The position numbers were made by a program, and so were the translations under genes. Shown one piece after another: positions 28,734 to 37,464 of a stretch of DNA of 64,000 nt. The first letter of the stretch is position 1. The number at the start of each line of letters is the position of its first letter. The notes below the pieces were generated by a model. The model had not been told where the DNA came from, ran no database searches, and worked only from the letters and a program-made list of their open reading frames with translations. This DNA is from Forficula auricularia (lineage: Eukaryota > Arthropoda > Insecta > Dermaptera > Forficulidae). The stretch covers positions 19,599,573 through 19,663,572 of the forward strand of contig JALMQS010000225.1 of the NCBI GenBank assembly GCA_024734495.1, read 5' to 3'.

Positions 28734-30551
28734 TTGGCACCAGTCGAGGGGGACAAAGTAGCCGCCGTCGGGGAAACCGCTCCGGAACCCCCGGCCCAAC
28801 CAACCCCTCAACGCCACCCCCGCACTATACCCGTATTCAACAACCCTGCCCCTCTTTCAACAGCCTGGTCACAGGTTGCAAAGAGGAATAAACAGGTAAC
28901 TGAAAGGCAGCAATGCCAAGACCACCCCCCTTGTAGCTGCAAAAAGGCAATCCCCCCTAAGCCGAAACCGAGAGAAATCCCGGAAACACTTAGGTTAGCA
29001 AAAGACGACTGGTTGGAAGCCAGAAAATTCGCCTGGGAACTCGACACCCTTCCCGAGAATACCAGGGTCGAGATGCTAAAACATCTTGACAACTTAGCTG
29101 GTTATCAATGTAGGGAGCCCACGGCTATAAATCCTAGAATGATACTCCTGCATGTAGATCCAAGCCTAGACAAGGACACCCTTGTCCAAACAATTGCCCA
29201 GCAAAACAATAAAGTAAAAATTGACCAGAACAACTTTGCCCCAATATTCAAAACGGGCAAACGCGATCAACTTACATGTCACTGGGTTGTCACCGTTGAC
29301 CCAGCAACCCGTCAAGAAATAATAAAAAACAACGGCCGTCTCTTCGTGGGCCTACATTCATGTAGAATCCACGACTACACCATCGTTAGACGTTGTTTCC
29401 GGTGCCAACGCTACGGGCATTCCGCAGCACGCTGCCGGGAACAACAAGACATCTGTGCCCACTGTGCAACAGTAGGCCACAGATCTACCGCCTTAACCAT
29501 TATTAAAATCAACGGGAAAAATATTAAATTCCACGAAACCGTCAAATATCTCGGGATAACTCTGGACAAAGGTATGACATTTATCCCACATCTCGAAAGA
29601 GTAAAAGATAAAGTCAAAATCCTGACCAGCGACGTTAAGACAATTGCCCGCCATAAGTGGGGTCTTAATAGCAAAACAGTCGGCTTGTACTGGAAGAGCC
29701 TCTTTCTTCCGACCGCCACTTACGGAGCTGTCGTTATCGCGACAAATGATTCGCAAAGGGCACAGGCCAACAGCGTTATGGATTCTATTGATCGCGCCAT
29801 CCTATATGGTATGACAAGAGTATGCAGAACGGTATCCACGGCAGCGATTCGAGTCTTGGCAGGTGCTGTCCCACTTCGTTTAGAAATGTTAAAATCAGCC
29901 GCGAGATATAAAATTCAGAAAAATCTAAGTGTAACGGTAGGACAATACGAGTTCATACAACATGAACGCGTGGAAGACTACCGTATAAACCACGAGTATT
30001 CAAAATTGGACAGCGAAATAGGTAGACTGTGGCAGGAAGAGTGGGCACAAGGTGTCACCGGACGCCTGACAAAACGTTTCTTTCCGCGAGTCATGTACGG
30101 AAACATGCCCAAGTGGTATAACCCCGACATGCACACACTATTCATCCTCAGCGGGTACGGGTCAATAAACGGCACGTTATTCGAGAGAGGAGCCGTGGAC
30201 AATGCAAACTGTCCTGAATGCAACTTCATTGAGGAAACGGTAGAGCACATTCTTTTCGAATGCCCGCTCTACACGAACTTCAGATACCAGGAGCTGATTG
30301 AAGGTGACCTAACAAGTGACCTCCAATCACTAATCAAAACCGAAGAGCTATTCTTCAAGCTCAGAAAATTCGCAGGGCAAGCTTTCGTTCACCGGAATGA
30401 AAGAATTCGACTCGGCGCATGGACCCCGGAAGAACTTGAAAACGCGGGTATAGATTGGAGACAGACAGCGCTAAATACAGTGCCTCTGGCTCCGCCCTCT
30501 CTGCTCCCTCTTTTCTCTCAACCCCTAGACAATACGAGCGGTCTGACTTAA
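28734..30551 (+). CDS. Gag/ORF2 C-terminus fusion of a deleted R1-type element
   Basis: 605 codons without a stop; the opening codon is TTG, so the true frame probably comes from upstream Gag. Residues about 1-250 are Gag-like: Pro-rich leader, a folded segment, and CCHC knuckles (CFRCQRYGHSAARC, then CAHCATVGH, about 220-246). At about residue 250 (nt about 29482-29495) the text changes to the post-palm region of R1-type ORF2 (KFHETVKYLGITLDKGMTF, then the thumb) and ends with a Cys/His motif CPECNFIEETVEHILFEC (about 492-509). The C-terminal half is paralogous to 32.29-33.14 kb. Endonuclease and the YADD palm are deleted, yet the fusion stays in frame. The RNA could be packaged by Gag but not copied without a helper. 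Confidence 0.8.
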   Translation: MAPVEGDKVAAVGETAPEPPAQPTPQRHPRTIPVFNNPAPLSTAWSQVAKRNKQVTERQQCQDHPPCSCKKAIPPKPKPREIPETLRLAKDDWLEARKFAWELDTLPENTRVEMLKHLDNLAGYQCREPTAINPRMILLHVDPSLDKDTLVQTIAQQNNKVKIDQNNFAPIFKTGKRDQLTCHWVVTVDPATRQEIIKNNGRLFVGLHSCRIHDYTIVRRCFRCQRYGHSAARCREQQDICAHCATVGHRSTALTIIKINGKNIKFHETVKYLGITLDKGMTFIPHLERVKDKVKILTSDVKTIARHKWGLNSKTVGLYWKSLFLPTATYGAVVIATNDSQRAQANSVMDSIDRAILYGMTRVCRTVSTAAIRVLAGAVPLRLEMLKSAARYKIQKNLSVTVGQYEFIQHERVEDYRINHEYSKLDSEIGRLWQEEWAQGVTGRLTKRFFPRVMYGNMPKWYNPDMHTLFILSGYGSINGTLFERGAVDNANCPECNFIEETVEHILFECPLYTNFRYQELIEGDLTSDLQSLIKTEELFFKLRKFAGQAFVHRNERIRLGAWTPEELENAGIDWRQTALNTVPLAPPSLLPLFSQPLDNTSGLT

Positions 30552-31042
30552 TCAGACCGACGAGGGACCCTGGGAATAATGCTTCATTCCTTTGTCCCTC
30601 AAAGCATGTTAGAAACTTAAGAAGTAGTAAATAGGTCCAGCAGTAATGCTGGGCATGTAGAAAAATTCTAGCTAATAGGGCTAGAGCACACACAGTAGAG
30701 TAGTTAGTGACTAAACGATTATTGACTTAATCAATATGACCGTTAGTCAAAAACAATTAATACATTACATATAAGTAAAGACACACGGAAGGATTAAGAG
30801 AGCCACCTCCTCGCGGTGACACATGGTAACGCATCCTTCAGGTGCGGCTAAGTAGCTCTCACACTGCGGTTTTTCAAAAAACATGATGGTTCTTCAATTT
30901 GAAGAAACATCACCATCAAATTACCTGTCGCAAACAGGTTAGAATCAGTAACATGGTTAGGTAATGAGCTCCTGCTCGCAGACCACCATAATCATGCATG
31001 TAGTATAGTGTGTGTGTGTGTGTCCGGCTCAGTGGTCTTGCT

Positions 31043-31636
31043 AGACTAAGAAGGATTGTTCAATCCAGAAGGAGGGTTCTTCAGTCCGCCAGAAGGCGGA
31101 ATGGTGAGACTTCTTTGGCTAGCTCGAACTTTAAAAATGCTGTGAAAATTTATAAGCAAAAAATAAAAGAATCTAAAAATAAGAACTGGCAAAAATTTGT
31201 TGAGCAAGTTGGCAACAACGATCCATGGGGCCAGGCATATAAAATAAGCCGGAGGGCTAATAGCTCCTCCCATGGTATTACATCAATAATCATTGATGGT
31301 ATAGAAACCAAAACATGGTGCGAAGCAATGGAATTGCTCATGACCAAGTTCTTCCCTGAAGGACCAGTAGCCGAGATCGGAAATAGCGATTCGGCTGAAA
31401 TTGCTGAACTGGATCCAAATGATATTGCGTACGCAATAAGTGATTTAAATATGGGAAAGGCACCAGGCCTCGACGGCATTACGCCTGAGATGGTCAGGTC
31501 CTTATGGAAAGTTTCGCCAGATTGCCTAGCATCTATTTACAGGGAATGCATTGCTTCTAGCAATTTCCCTAGCCTGTTTAAGGAGGGTGAAGTCATTACT
31601 TTACTAAAAAGTTCGTACGGATCCCAGTTCTTATAG
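31043..31636 (+). CDS. R1-type ORF2, fragment before the RT core
   Basis: Linker between endonuclease and RT plus the first RT motif: basic helix (YKQKIKESKNKNWQKFVE), NDPWGQAYKISRR, AISDLNMGKAPGLDGITPEM (the conserved KAPG-DGI entry), and FPSLFKEGEVITLLKS. The frame breaks near 31619 (one extra base around tacgg). The next conserved segment, SYRPITLLPVMGKV, lies in a different frame and joins the following ORF. Typical R1/Jockey-group spacing, so a genuine but broken ORF2. Confidence 0.8.
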   Translation, partial: RLRRIVQSRRRVLQSARRRNGETSLASSNFKNAVKIYKQKIKESKNKNWQKFVEQVGNNDPWGQAYKISRRANSSSHGITSIIIDGIETKTWCEAMELLMTKFFPEGPVAEIGNSDSAEIAELDPNDIAYAISDLNMGKAPGLDGITPEMVRSLWKVSPDCLASIYRECIASSNFPSLFKEGEVITLLKSSYGSQFL

Positions 31637-31658
31637 ACCAATAACTCTGTTACCGGTC

Positions 31659-32741
31659 ATGGGTAAGGTCCTGGAAAAACTTATGGTTTTGCGCCTTAGG
31701 GAGCGGATCATGGATTCCATGCACCCATCCCAATATGGATTCAGAAAAGGCAAATCTACGGATGATGCCTGGCAACACGTCCTACGTGTAGTAAATGATT
31801 CCACAAAAACATATGTGCTTGGGATCTTCATCGACTTCAAAGGGGCTTTCGACAACCTGCTTTGGCCCGCAATTATTGAGCGTTTACGTGCTCTAGGCTC
31901 ACCCGACATAAAATTGTGGGTTAGTTACTTTTCGGATAGAGAAGTGATTGCGGCTGGCAAACTGGATGTCATGTCAAGAACAGTCACAAGAGGCTGTCCG
32001 CAGGGTTCCATATGTGGCCCAGAAATGTGGAACATGGTATTGGACCCTTTGCTGCACTCGGTCAGTTGCGAGGTCGTTGCATATGCCGATGATGTGCTGC
32101 TGATTATAGAGGCCAATAGCAGGGCCGAACTCGAACGACTAGGCACCTTGAATGTTGGTAAAGTATCTGAATGGAGCAATAAAGTGGGAGTAGACATATC
32201 CATAAGTAAAACATTCTCAATGTTGCTTAAAGGCAAACTGGCTTTAACCAGACCTCCTCATATTAAGCTCAATAATACGCCAATTAAATACAGTACCGAG
32301 GTTAAATATCTTGGTGTAACTGTAGGCGAGAGAATGAATTTTTATAATCACCTAACGGTACTCAAAAGTAAACTCCTCCCCCTTTCAGGGGCAATTAGGA
32401 GAATTACTAGAAAGGACTGGGGCTTGAAAAAACGAGCCACCAGTCTAATCTATAAAGGATTGCTTACTGCCTGCTCCATGTATGCTGCACCCGTTTGGTG
32501 CAGTATACTGCAATATCAGAAAGGTATCGACAAGCTTAACACGTGTGAGCGAATTGCGCTGGGATCATGTGTCAATGCTTGCAGAGCCGTCTCTACGGCA
32601 GCACTTGAGGTATTAAATGGCGATCTCCCCAGGCGATATGAGGCAATTAGACGGAATTGTAAATACCGGCTACGAAGGGAATTACCAATATCCTATCCCG
32701 GAATAATTGAATCCGAGGATATCTTGACATTGGACCATTAA
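31659..32741 (+). CDS. R1-type reverse transcriptase core and thumb
   Basis: RT palm of an R1-type ORF2: SQYGFRKGKSTDDA, VLGIFIDFKGAFDN (first catalytic Asp), RGCPQGSICGPEMWN (the GCPQGS-GP signature of the R1/Jockey group), VVAYADDVLLI (catalytic YADD, near residue 140), then the thumb YLGVTVGERMNFYNHL and conserved VSTAALEVLNGDLP. It shares these latter motifs with the fusion ORF at 29.5 kb, placing the two in one family. A one-base shift at about 32735 ends the frame prematurely; the C-terminus continues in the next frame (KARLISNWQADW). Would copy R1 RNA in an intact element. Confidence 0.87.
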   Translation: MGKVLEKLMVLRLRERIMDSMHPSQYGFRKGKSTDDAWQHVLRVVNDSTKTYVLGIFIDFKGAFDNLLWPAIIERLRALGSPDIKLWVSYFSDREVIAAGKLDVMSRTVTRGCPQGSICGPEMWNMVLDPLLHSVSCEVVAYADDVLLIIEANSRAELERLGTLNVGKVSEWSNKVGVDISISKTFSMLLKGKLALTRPPHIKLNNTPIKYSTEVKYLGVTVGERMNFYNHLTVLKSKLLPLSGAIRRITRKDWGLKKRATSLIYKGLLTACSMYAAPVWCSILQYQKGIDKLNTCERIALGSCVNACRAVSTAALEVLNGDLPRRYEAIRRNCKYRLRRELPISYPGIIESEDILTLDH

Positions 32742-32742
32742 A

Positions 32743-33147
32743 GCTAGACTAATTAGCAACTGGCAGGCTGATTGGACTTCTTCACCTCAAGGTAGAACCA
32801 CGTTCACCTTTATCAGAGATGTGACATTTTCAAGTGAAAATAAACATTTCTTTCCAAGCATATACCTCTCTTTTCTCCTGACTGGACATGGCTCATTAAA
32901 TTCATTTCTAAACAAACGCGGTCTTGTGGGGAACGCGAATTGCATAATGTGCAACAGTCCTCAAGAGGACTGGAAGCACATTCTGCTCGACTGCCCAGCG
33001 TACGCTGAGCTAAGAGCTGAGATCCCGGAAATAAATAACAGTGAACTTGCAACACTGCTCCGGGATCCAAATATATACACCGCTCTTGAGGAGTACTCGA
33101 GGCGTGTATTCCACCTGAGAGACATCGCTCTTGGGAGGACAAATTAG
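32743..33147 (+). CDS. R1-type ORF2 C-terminus with Cys/His motif
   Basis: In-frame continuation of the RT after the shift: ARLISNWQADWTSS, LLTGHGSLNSFLNKRGLVGN, and a C-x2-C...H...C motif (CIMCNSPQEDWKHILLDC), the zinc-knuckle-like tail conserved in R1-group ORF2 proteins. Ends at 33147. ATG 32821 is internal to the protein rather than a real start. Confidence 0.78.
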   Translation, partial: ARLISNWQADWTSSPQGRTTFTFIRDVTFSSENKHFFPSIYLSFLLTGHGSLNSFLNKRGLVGNANCIMCNSPQEDWKHILLDCPAYAELRAEIPEINNSELATLLRDPNIYTALEEYSRRVFHLRDIALGRTN

Positions 33148-33242
33148 GCACTTGTACGTTCCCCACGAGTGTTGTATGTAAACTATGCCTAAGTCTCTTG
33201 GGATACATGAGGAGTAGCGACCCTCGTGTAAAAACAAATGCT

Positions 33243-33345
33243 AATCAGTGTGGGTCGGGGACGTACGTGAATTGTACCGGCTCACGTATCATGACTGGAT
33301 TTATTCATCATGATAAGGCACATGGCGGTGCCTCTGATTTAAAAT
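33243..33345 (+). repeat. Diverged single copy of the 160-bp hairpin unit
   Basis: atcagtgtgggtcggggacg...gtaccggctcacg aligns to 25631-25730. The 9-bp stem is retained as gtgggtcgg/ccggctcac, with two double compensatory changes and two G-U wobble substitutions relative to 25.6 kb. A second stem changes from aggg/ccct to aggc/gcct. Confidence 0.7.
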
Positions 33346-34480
33346 ATCCCAGTGAGCACGTCTAAAGTGGTTTGCGGCTGCCGTTTAATTGGTGATTTAC
33401 AAGCCCCTTAGAATAAGGGTATGGCGCCCCTTCTTACTGTAGTGTATGCCAATCTGTGCCACTTGACTGTGGTATGCATGGTTGATATTATGCAGACCGA
33501 ATTTTCTGCGTGGTTATATATCATGTAGAAGAGGCCGCCTTCTAGATTTAACAGGCAAAACCTGGGTTGGCACAAAAGGTGGCGAACCGTTGGCCAAGCG
33601 GACAACCGGCTCGCGAGCTTAGGCTGGAGATTTTGAATCTTCACATCCTATAAGCTGTTTCACAGCGGGTCTGTTTTGTACGCATAATCAATAGAGGTAT
33701 AGGCAGAAAGCCGCCTGGAATGGAATAAATGGTGGCGAATCGTTGGCCAAACGACAAACGGTCACGGACCTGGGCTGAAGATTTTGAATCTTCACATCCT
33801 ACTGGTTGTTTTTACAGCGGGCGTGAACGGCATTGGACGCTTTGCAAGTGCTCGACTACCTACGTTTCAGAGCTTGCTTGGCAAATAATGCTTCTGATTG
33901 TGCAAAAACAAAACATTCATCGACATGGCTGTTTTACAGCGGGTGTGAGCCGGCTTGGACGATTTGCAAGCGGTTCGTCAGGTGTATGCGATGTTGCAAT
34001 CGCATCAGGTAAACCAACCGCACATACAGTCGATCACGTACTGGGACTGTGGGAATAGAGTCCGAATCTGAAGAGGTGGAGCATGAAAAATCATGTGCAA
34101 GAGAAACCTCGAGCAACCATACCAAAGGTTGTTGAAAACTAATGGTGCCATGGGGAATGGAGAAAGCCCTAGGGACGAGGGTTCCTGGCTCCATTCGACT
34201 GAGGTTGGACTCGTGGTGGCATAAGGTTTTGTCTAGATAGCTGTTGTTAACTCGCCAGCTGTTGATAGCTTCAACACTCGCGAGGGTGGAATACACGCCC
34301 GCTGTATTTCACGTATACCTCTGTGTATACACCTATACCCTGATTGATGCCATTCGTGGCTCTTTCAGGGTCACATACGAAACGAGAGTCTTGTATGCGC
34401 TGGTTGCGAGTGCATGTGAAGACCGGCATGGCTATAAACACCACTTTAAACAATTCGGTGCGTCTTGCGCTGTCAGATCC
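33346..34480 (+). repeat. 1.15-kb non-coding block, copy 2
   Basis: Colinear with 25951-27120 throughout, with scattered substitutions and small indels. Ends where R2 family-2 linker sequence begins at 34484. Copies 1 and 2 lie about 7.4 kb apart in direct orientation, bracketing the R2 5' end and both R1 elements, so the whole interval may be a segmental repeat of an R1/R2-bearing unit. Confidence 0.7.
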
Positions 34481-34483
34481 ATG

Positions 34484-35017
34484 TCCGGCTCAGTGTGGGT
34501 GGAGGCGCGGCCTGCTTTAAATCCTGAATGTGTCCACGAGGAGACGGCCGCACCGAGCGCTTCTACTGCTGTTGGCCATCTGGCCGAAGATCTGCCCACG
34601 AGCCATATCAGCGGTGAAGTGCTCAGTGAAGTGTGTGAAGTAGTGAGTGGTGTGGCCGGTGTGGTGGCCCCTTTCCTAATTAATGAAGAGCCTTCCGCTG
34701 AATCGTCAACTGCTGTTGCCAGTGATGTTGACCCCCCTCTTGTGGCCGCTCTCAGGACCTATCGCGACTCCCGGGGTGGCGATACTGTCATGAAGGGTAT
34801 AATTAATAACGTACTTGAAGGTAGGCCGTTGGAGGGCTTACGAAGGCATGGCTTCGGGCTCGGGGGCGGGTTCTGTGGTTGCTGGGTCTGGGGGGGCGTG
34901 TCGGAGGGGTCTCTTCAAGGCCCCCTCCGGGCAATCGGCAAGAGAGGCGAGCGGCAAAGCGAGCAAATTACAATCGAATGCAGTCTCTCTGGCATCGGGA
35001 TAAGAAGAGGGCTGTGA
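34484..35017 (+). CDS. R2 family 2 linker (reads through the C-run)
   Basis: Encodes the R2 linker (EARPALNPECVHEETAAP...) and continues in one frame across the C6 run at about 34734 into AALRTYRDSRGGDTVMKGI, showing what the correct reading should be where copy 2 (C5) shifts. It loses frame near 34845-34850 (GRPLEG then GLRRHG) because of small indels relative to copy 2. Upstream codons belong to the adjoining non-coding block, so the start is artificial. Confidence 0.72.
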   Translation, partial: SGSVWVEARPALNPECVHEETAAPSASTAVGHLAEDLPTSHISGEVLSEVCEVVSGVAGVVAPFLINEEPSAESSTAVASDVDPPLVAALRTYRDSRGGDTVMKGIINNVLEGRPLEGLRRHGFGLGGGFCGCWVWGGVSEGSLQGPLRAIGKRGERQSEQITIECSLSGIGIRRGL

Positions 35018-35589
35018 AGGAGATACTTGAAGGCGTCCCGGATCGCGGCGTGGGGTTCGCTGAGGCAAACGCTTATTGGAGCAATTTCCTGGGCGATTGT
35101 CGAGGCTGCCTTTCCGCCGTTTCCGATCGTCCGAGAGTTCTCCCGAGCCCAATTCTTCTCCAGGAACTTGAAATTTCACTACCATCGAAAAAGACGGCGG
35201 CGGGGCCAGACGGTTTGTCCTTCTCCGCCTGGAAAGGCGTAGCAGTGGCAGACCGTCTCGCTCTACTCAACGCGATACTCCTGGAGGGCAGGGTGCCCGA
35301 GATTCTGTCCGCGGCTCGCACAGTGCTGAACCCAAAGATTTCATCGCCAACACTCCCCAGCATTATCGGCCAATCACTGTCAACTCTGTGGTCGCTCGGC
35401 AGCTTAGCAGGATTCTCCTTCTTCGGTTGGAGGGTACTGTTGAGCTTCGGGGTGACCACCGGGGGTTTGCACAACATCGCTGGTCCATGGAGGCTCAAGA
35501 TCAGAGAAGATCAGGATTGGGAGGGGTGTGAGGCAGGGGGATCCTTTGTCCCCTTTTCTCTTCAACTTGGCCGCGAAATTCATCCTTGA
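34879..35589 (+). pseudogene. R2 family 2 RT fragment missing the first catalytic Asp
   Basis: Reads from NRQERRAAKRANYNRMQS through KKTAAGPDGLSFSAWKG to ISAARTVL-type sequence, then shifts frame near 35355. The DNA deletion at 35468 removes the SLDISKAFD motif and its first catalytic Asp; GVRQGDPLSPFLFN-coding DNA follows at about 35520, out of frame. Not functional. Near-identity to copy 2 outside the breaks indicates recent origin. Confidence 0.75.
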
Positions 35590-35640
35590 TCGATTGTCAT
35601 CTCATGTCGGTTAGGACCTACGAGGCGTACGTGTTGGCTC

Positions 35641-35860
35641 TTTGGTGGACATTCAACACAAGACGCACCTTAGATGCTATTAAGGATTATAGAGCCGTCT
35701 TGACTTTCCCTAACCCTCACCCCTAGCTTATTGTTTTATTTGACAGGGACGGGGGGTACAAGGACGAAGGCTCATGAGTTTTGTGGACACCTGCCATCGC
35801 GTTTTTATTAATTTTTTTTTAAATTTAGGTTAAGTTTAATTTATATTTACCTAGTAATTA
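35641..35860 (+). other. R2 Myb scrap and spacer
   Basis: About 35645-35697 encodes WTFNTRRTLDAIKDYRA, a piece of an R2 Myb domain not identical to either family. The rest (T-runs, ccctaaccctcacccc) is unassigned. Confidence 0.5.
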
Positions 35861-36475
35861 AGAGTCGAATTAGGTTGTACCTGGCAACGTTGGACTCGGT
35901 CCCAACGTTGTAAGTCATCCCTCCCTGGTGCACTTGAAGGGGGCTCTGACGGAGCCTTAAGGCTCGAAGTCCCATCCTTTTAATCAATCAAATTTTGGCT
36001 CTACGGCCCATTTGGCCGTAGGGTAGAGGGGCAATTCTTGTAACCTACGATGTTCGACGACGACCTTCCGGCAGTATGCCTAATCTGCGGAAGGGTATTT
36101 AGGAACGCTAGGGGCCTGGGGTGCATATTGCGAAGGCACACCCTCGTAGCTCGCAAATGCCATCAGACTACCAGCATCCAAACTAATGGAGGAGGGAGGA
36201 GGAGACTAATCACCTCGTGGAACTTGAATTGACGACTCCAATGGAGATGGCTCCATATATTGATGAATGGCTCCTGAAGAGATGGACATTCAGCCATCGC
36301 GCCCTTGATGCCGTAAAAGGGAGGAGGAGGTCTGCTGCCTCTCGTTCTACAAAAACACCGGAACCAGTTAAGACAGCAGTTACCTTCCTCCTCAAGGTCT
36401 CCATTCCGGGCGGTGGCGATGATACCCATTGATGAGGCTCTTTCCTCTACTAGTACTACTAGTACTACTAGTACT
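35861..36475 (+). mobile_element. R2 family 2-like 5' end (second copy)
   Basis: 5' UTR with the same two hairpins as 27.2 kb, then N-terminal coding sequence. Ends in a 9-bp microsatellite-like run (actagtact, 36449-36478), where it is fused to family-1 R2 sequence. Confidence 0.8.
36050..36432 (+). pseudogene. R2 N-terminus: zinc finger and Myb, frameshifted
   Basis: ATG 36050 (MFDDDLPAVCLICGRVFRNA) starts a CCHH finger that shifts frame at RGLG/CILRRHT; the remaining HISK-like and Myb codons (PYIDEWLLKRWTFSHRALDA) lie in the frame at 36217-36432. It is diverged from the 27.4-kb copy (amino-acid changes throughout), so it represents an older family-2 copy. Broken by at least one small indel within the finger. 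Confidence 0.7.
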
Positions 36476-36483
36476 ACATATAC

Positions 36484-37312
36484 ACAGATGTCTCTAAAAT
36501 ATCTAGAGACGCAATGGTGTCTTTCTGGAGCAATGTCATGACGAATGATACCGTCGTGAGTCCAGGTGTGGAAAGACCTACGGTGGTAGACTATAAGCTG
36601 ATGGAACCGATTGGGGTTATAGAGGTTGGTAAAAGCAAAGTTGAAGGTCTGTTATTTCAAGCGCCAATTCCGTTGTCAAAACGGTTCCCCCACTCTGCCA
36701 ACTCCTTCCTCCCCTATCTTAGTTATTTGACCGCTCCCAGGGAGCAGCACTCAACGAATATTGGCCCGGGGATTTAAAAATATAATTATCGGTTTTTAAT
36801 TAAAAGTGCAGTAGATCAATAATAATGTAATTATTAATATTATAATAATATAATAAATATTATTAATATTATTTACAATATTTTTATTAAATCAAACCAC
36901 GTAATAGAACCGAATATGTGCAAACGACTCCGGTTCGGTTAATATATATTCAGTTCGGCTCGGTTGGGTTCGTATAGCTCCTTTTCGGGCTGGCATTTAG
37001 ACGGTTCGGTTGGCTGACGAATGTTCGTCGGTTTACTAAGAACATTCCATAAAATCCTGGCTGGACGGATCGTTCGTACCATTGAGCTTGACAAACGGCA
37101 GAAGGCGTTCCTGCCACTGGATGGTAGTGCACAGAACATTTTTGATCTGGACTTAGCACTACGCATTCACCGGGCAGAATTCAGGTCGATGTGTACGGCC
37201 TCTTTAGACACAGCGAAGGCGTTTGATTCCGTCTCGCATATGTCTATTCAAGACACCATGACTAGCATCGGAGTCCCAGAACACCTTGTACGGTACATTA
37301 TAGGCACAAAAT
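36484..37312 (+). mobile_element. R2 family 1 pieces around an AT-rich insert
   Basis: 36484-36640 matches 17953-18100. 37027-37312 matches 18315-18596. Between them (36641-37026) the 215 bp of R2 expected are replaced by unrelated AT-rich sequence. Together with the family-2-like 5' end this makes a mosaic of the two R2 lineages. Confidence 0.8.
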
Positions 37313-37317
37313 TTTAG
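37021..37317 (+). pseudogene. R2 family 1 RT fragment
   Basis: Encodes RTFHKILAGRIVRTIELDKR through ASLDTAKAFDSVSHMSIQD and HLVRYIIGT: the finger region and first catalytic Asp of the family-1 RT, about 90 residues, close to the 17-kb protein but with substitutions (DIAKAF to DTAKAF). Both ends are truncated, so this is non-functional. Confidence 0.78.
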
Positions 37318-37416
37318 GACATTAGTGGGGGGTTGATTTGTTCTTTCGGGTGATCTGGGGCAAAATTTTTATTCGGGTTACAAGGGCTTCTTTTTTAGAG
37401 GTCTCTTAAAGTTTTA

Positions 37417-37422
37417 GCGTGT

Positions 37423-37460
<38 letters not shown>

Positions 37461-37464
37461 TCCT
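37417..37464 (+). rRNA. 28S rRNA fragment (third copy), PLE attached
   Basis: gaatccgactgtctaattaa and acaaagcattgtgatggtcc are 28S sequence about 120 bp upstream of the R2 site. It keeps gatggtcc, closer to normal 28S than the ggccc form in the other two fragments. Penelope sequence starts immediately after. Confidence 0.8.

Larger units (their letters stand above)
28431..31005 (+). mobile_element. R1-type non-LTR element with a large internal deletion
   Basis: Gag-like ORF1 start (28445), CCHC knuckles, then an abrupt switch to the C-terminal part of ORF2, and a long 3' region (30552-about 31005) with no coding sequence, ending in a GT simple repeat. APE endonuclease and the RT palm/fingers are absent. 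A non-autonomous derivative. No 28S R1-site flank was found on either side. Confidence 0.75.
31025..33235 (+). mobile_element. R1-type non-LTR element, 5'-truncated and frameshifted
   Basis: ORF2 RT sequence in three frames (31043-31620, 31619-32735, 32735-33147), then a short 3' tail. The 5' edge abuts a GT repeat plus ccggctcagtgg. ORF1 and the APE endonuclease are missing. Confidence 0.82.
34484..35640 (+). mobile_element. R2 family 2, internal fragment with deletion
   Basis: Matches 21010-22385 of copy 2, but about 200 bp are missing at 35468 (equivalent to about 22002-22208). Truncated at both ends: 5' by the 1.15-kb block, 3' just before the FADD motif. Confidence 0.85.
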
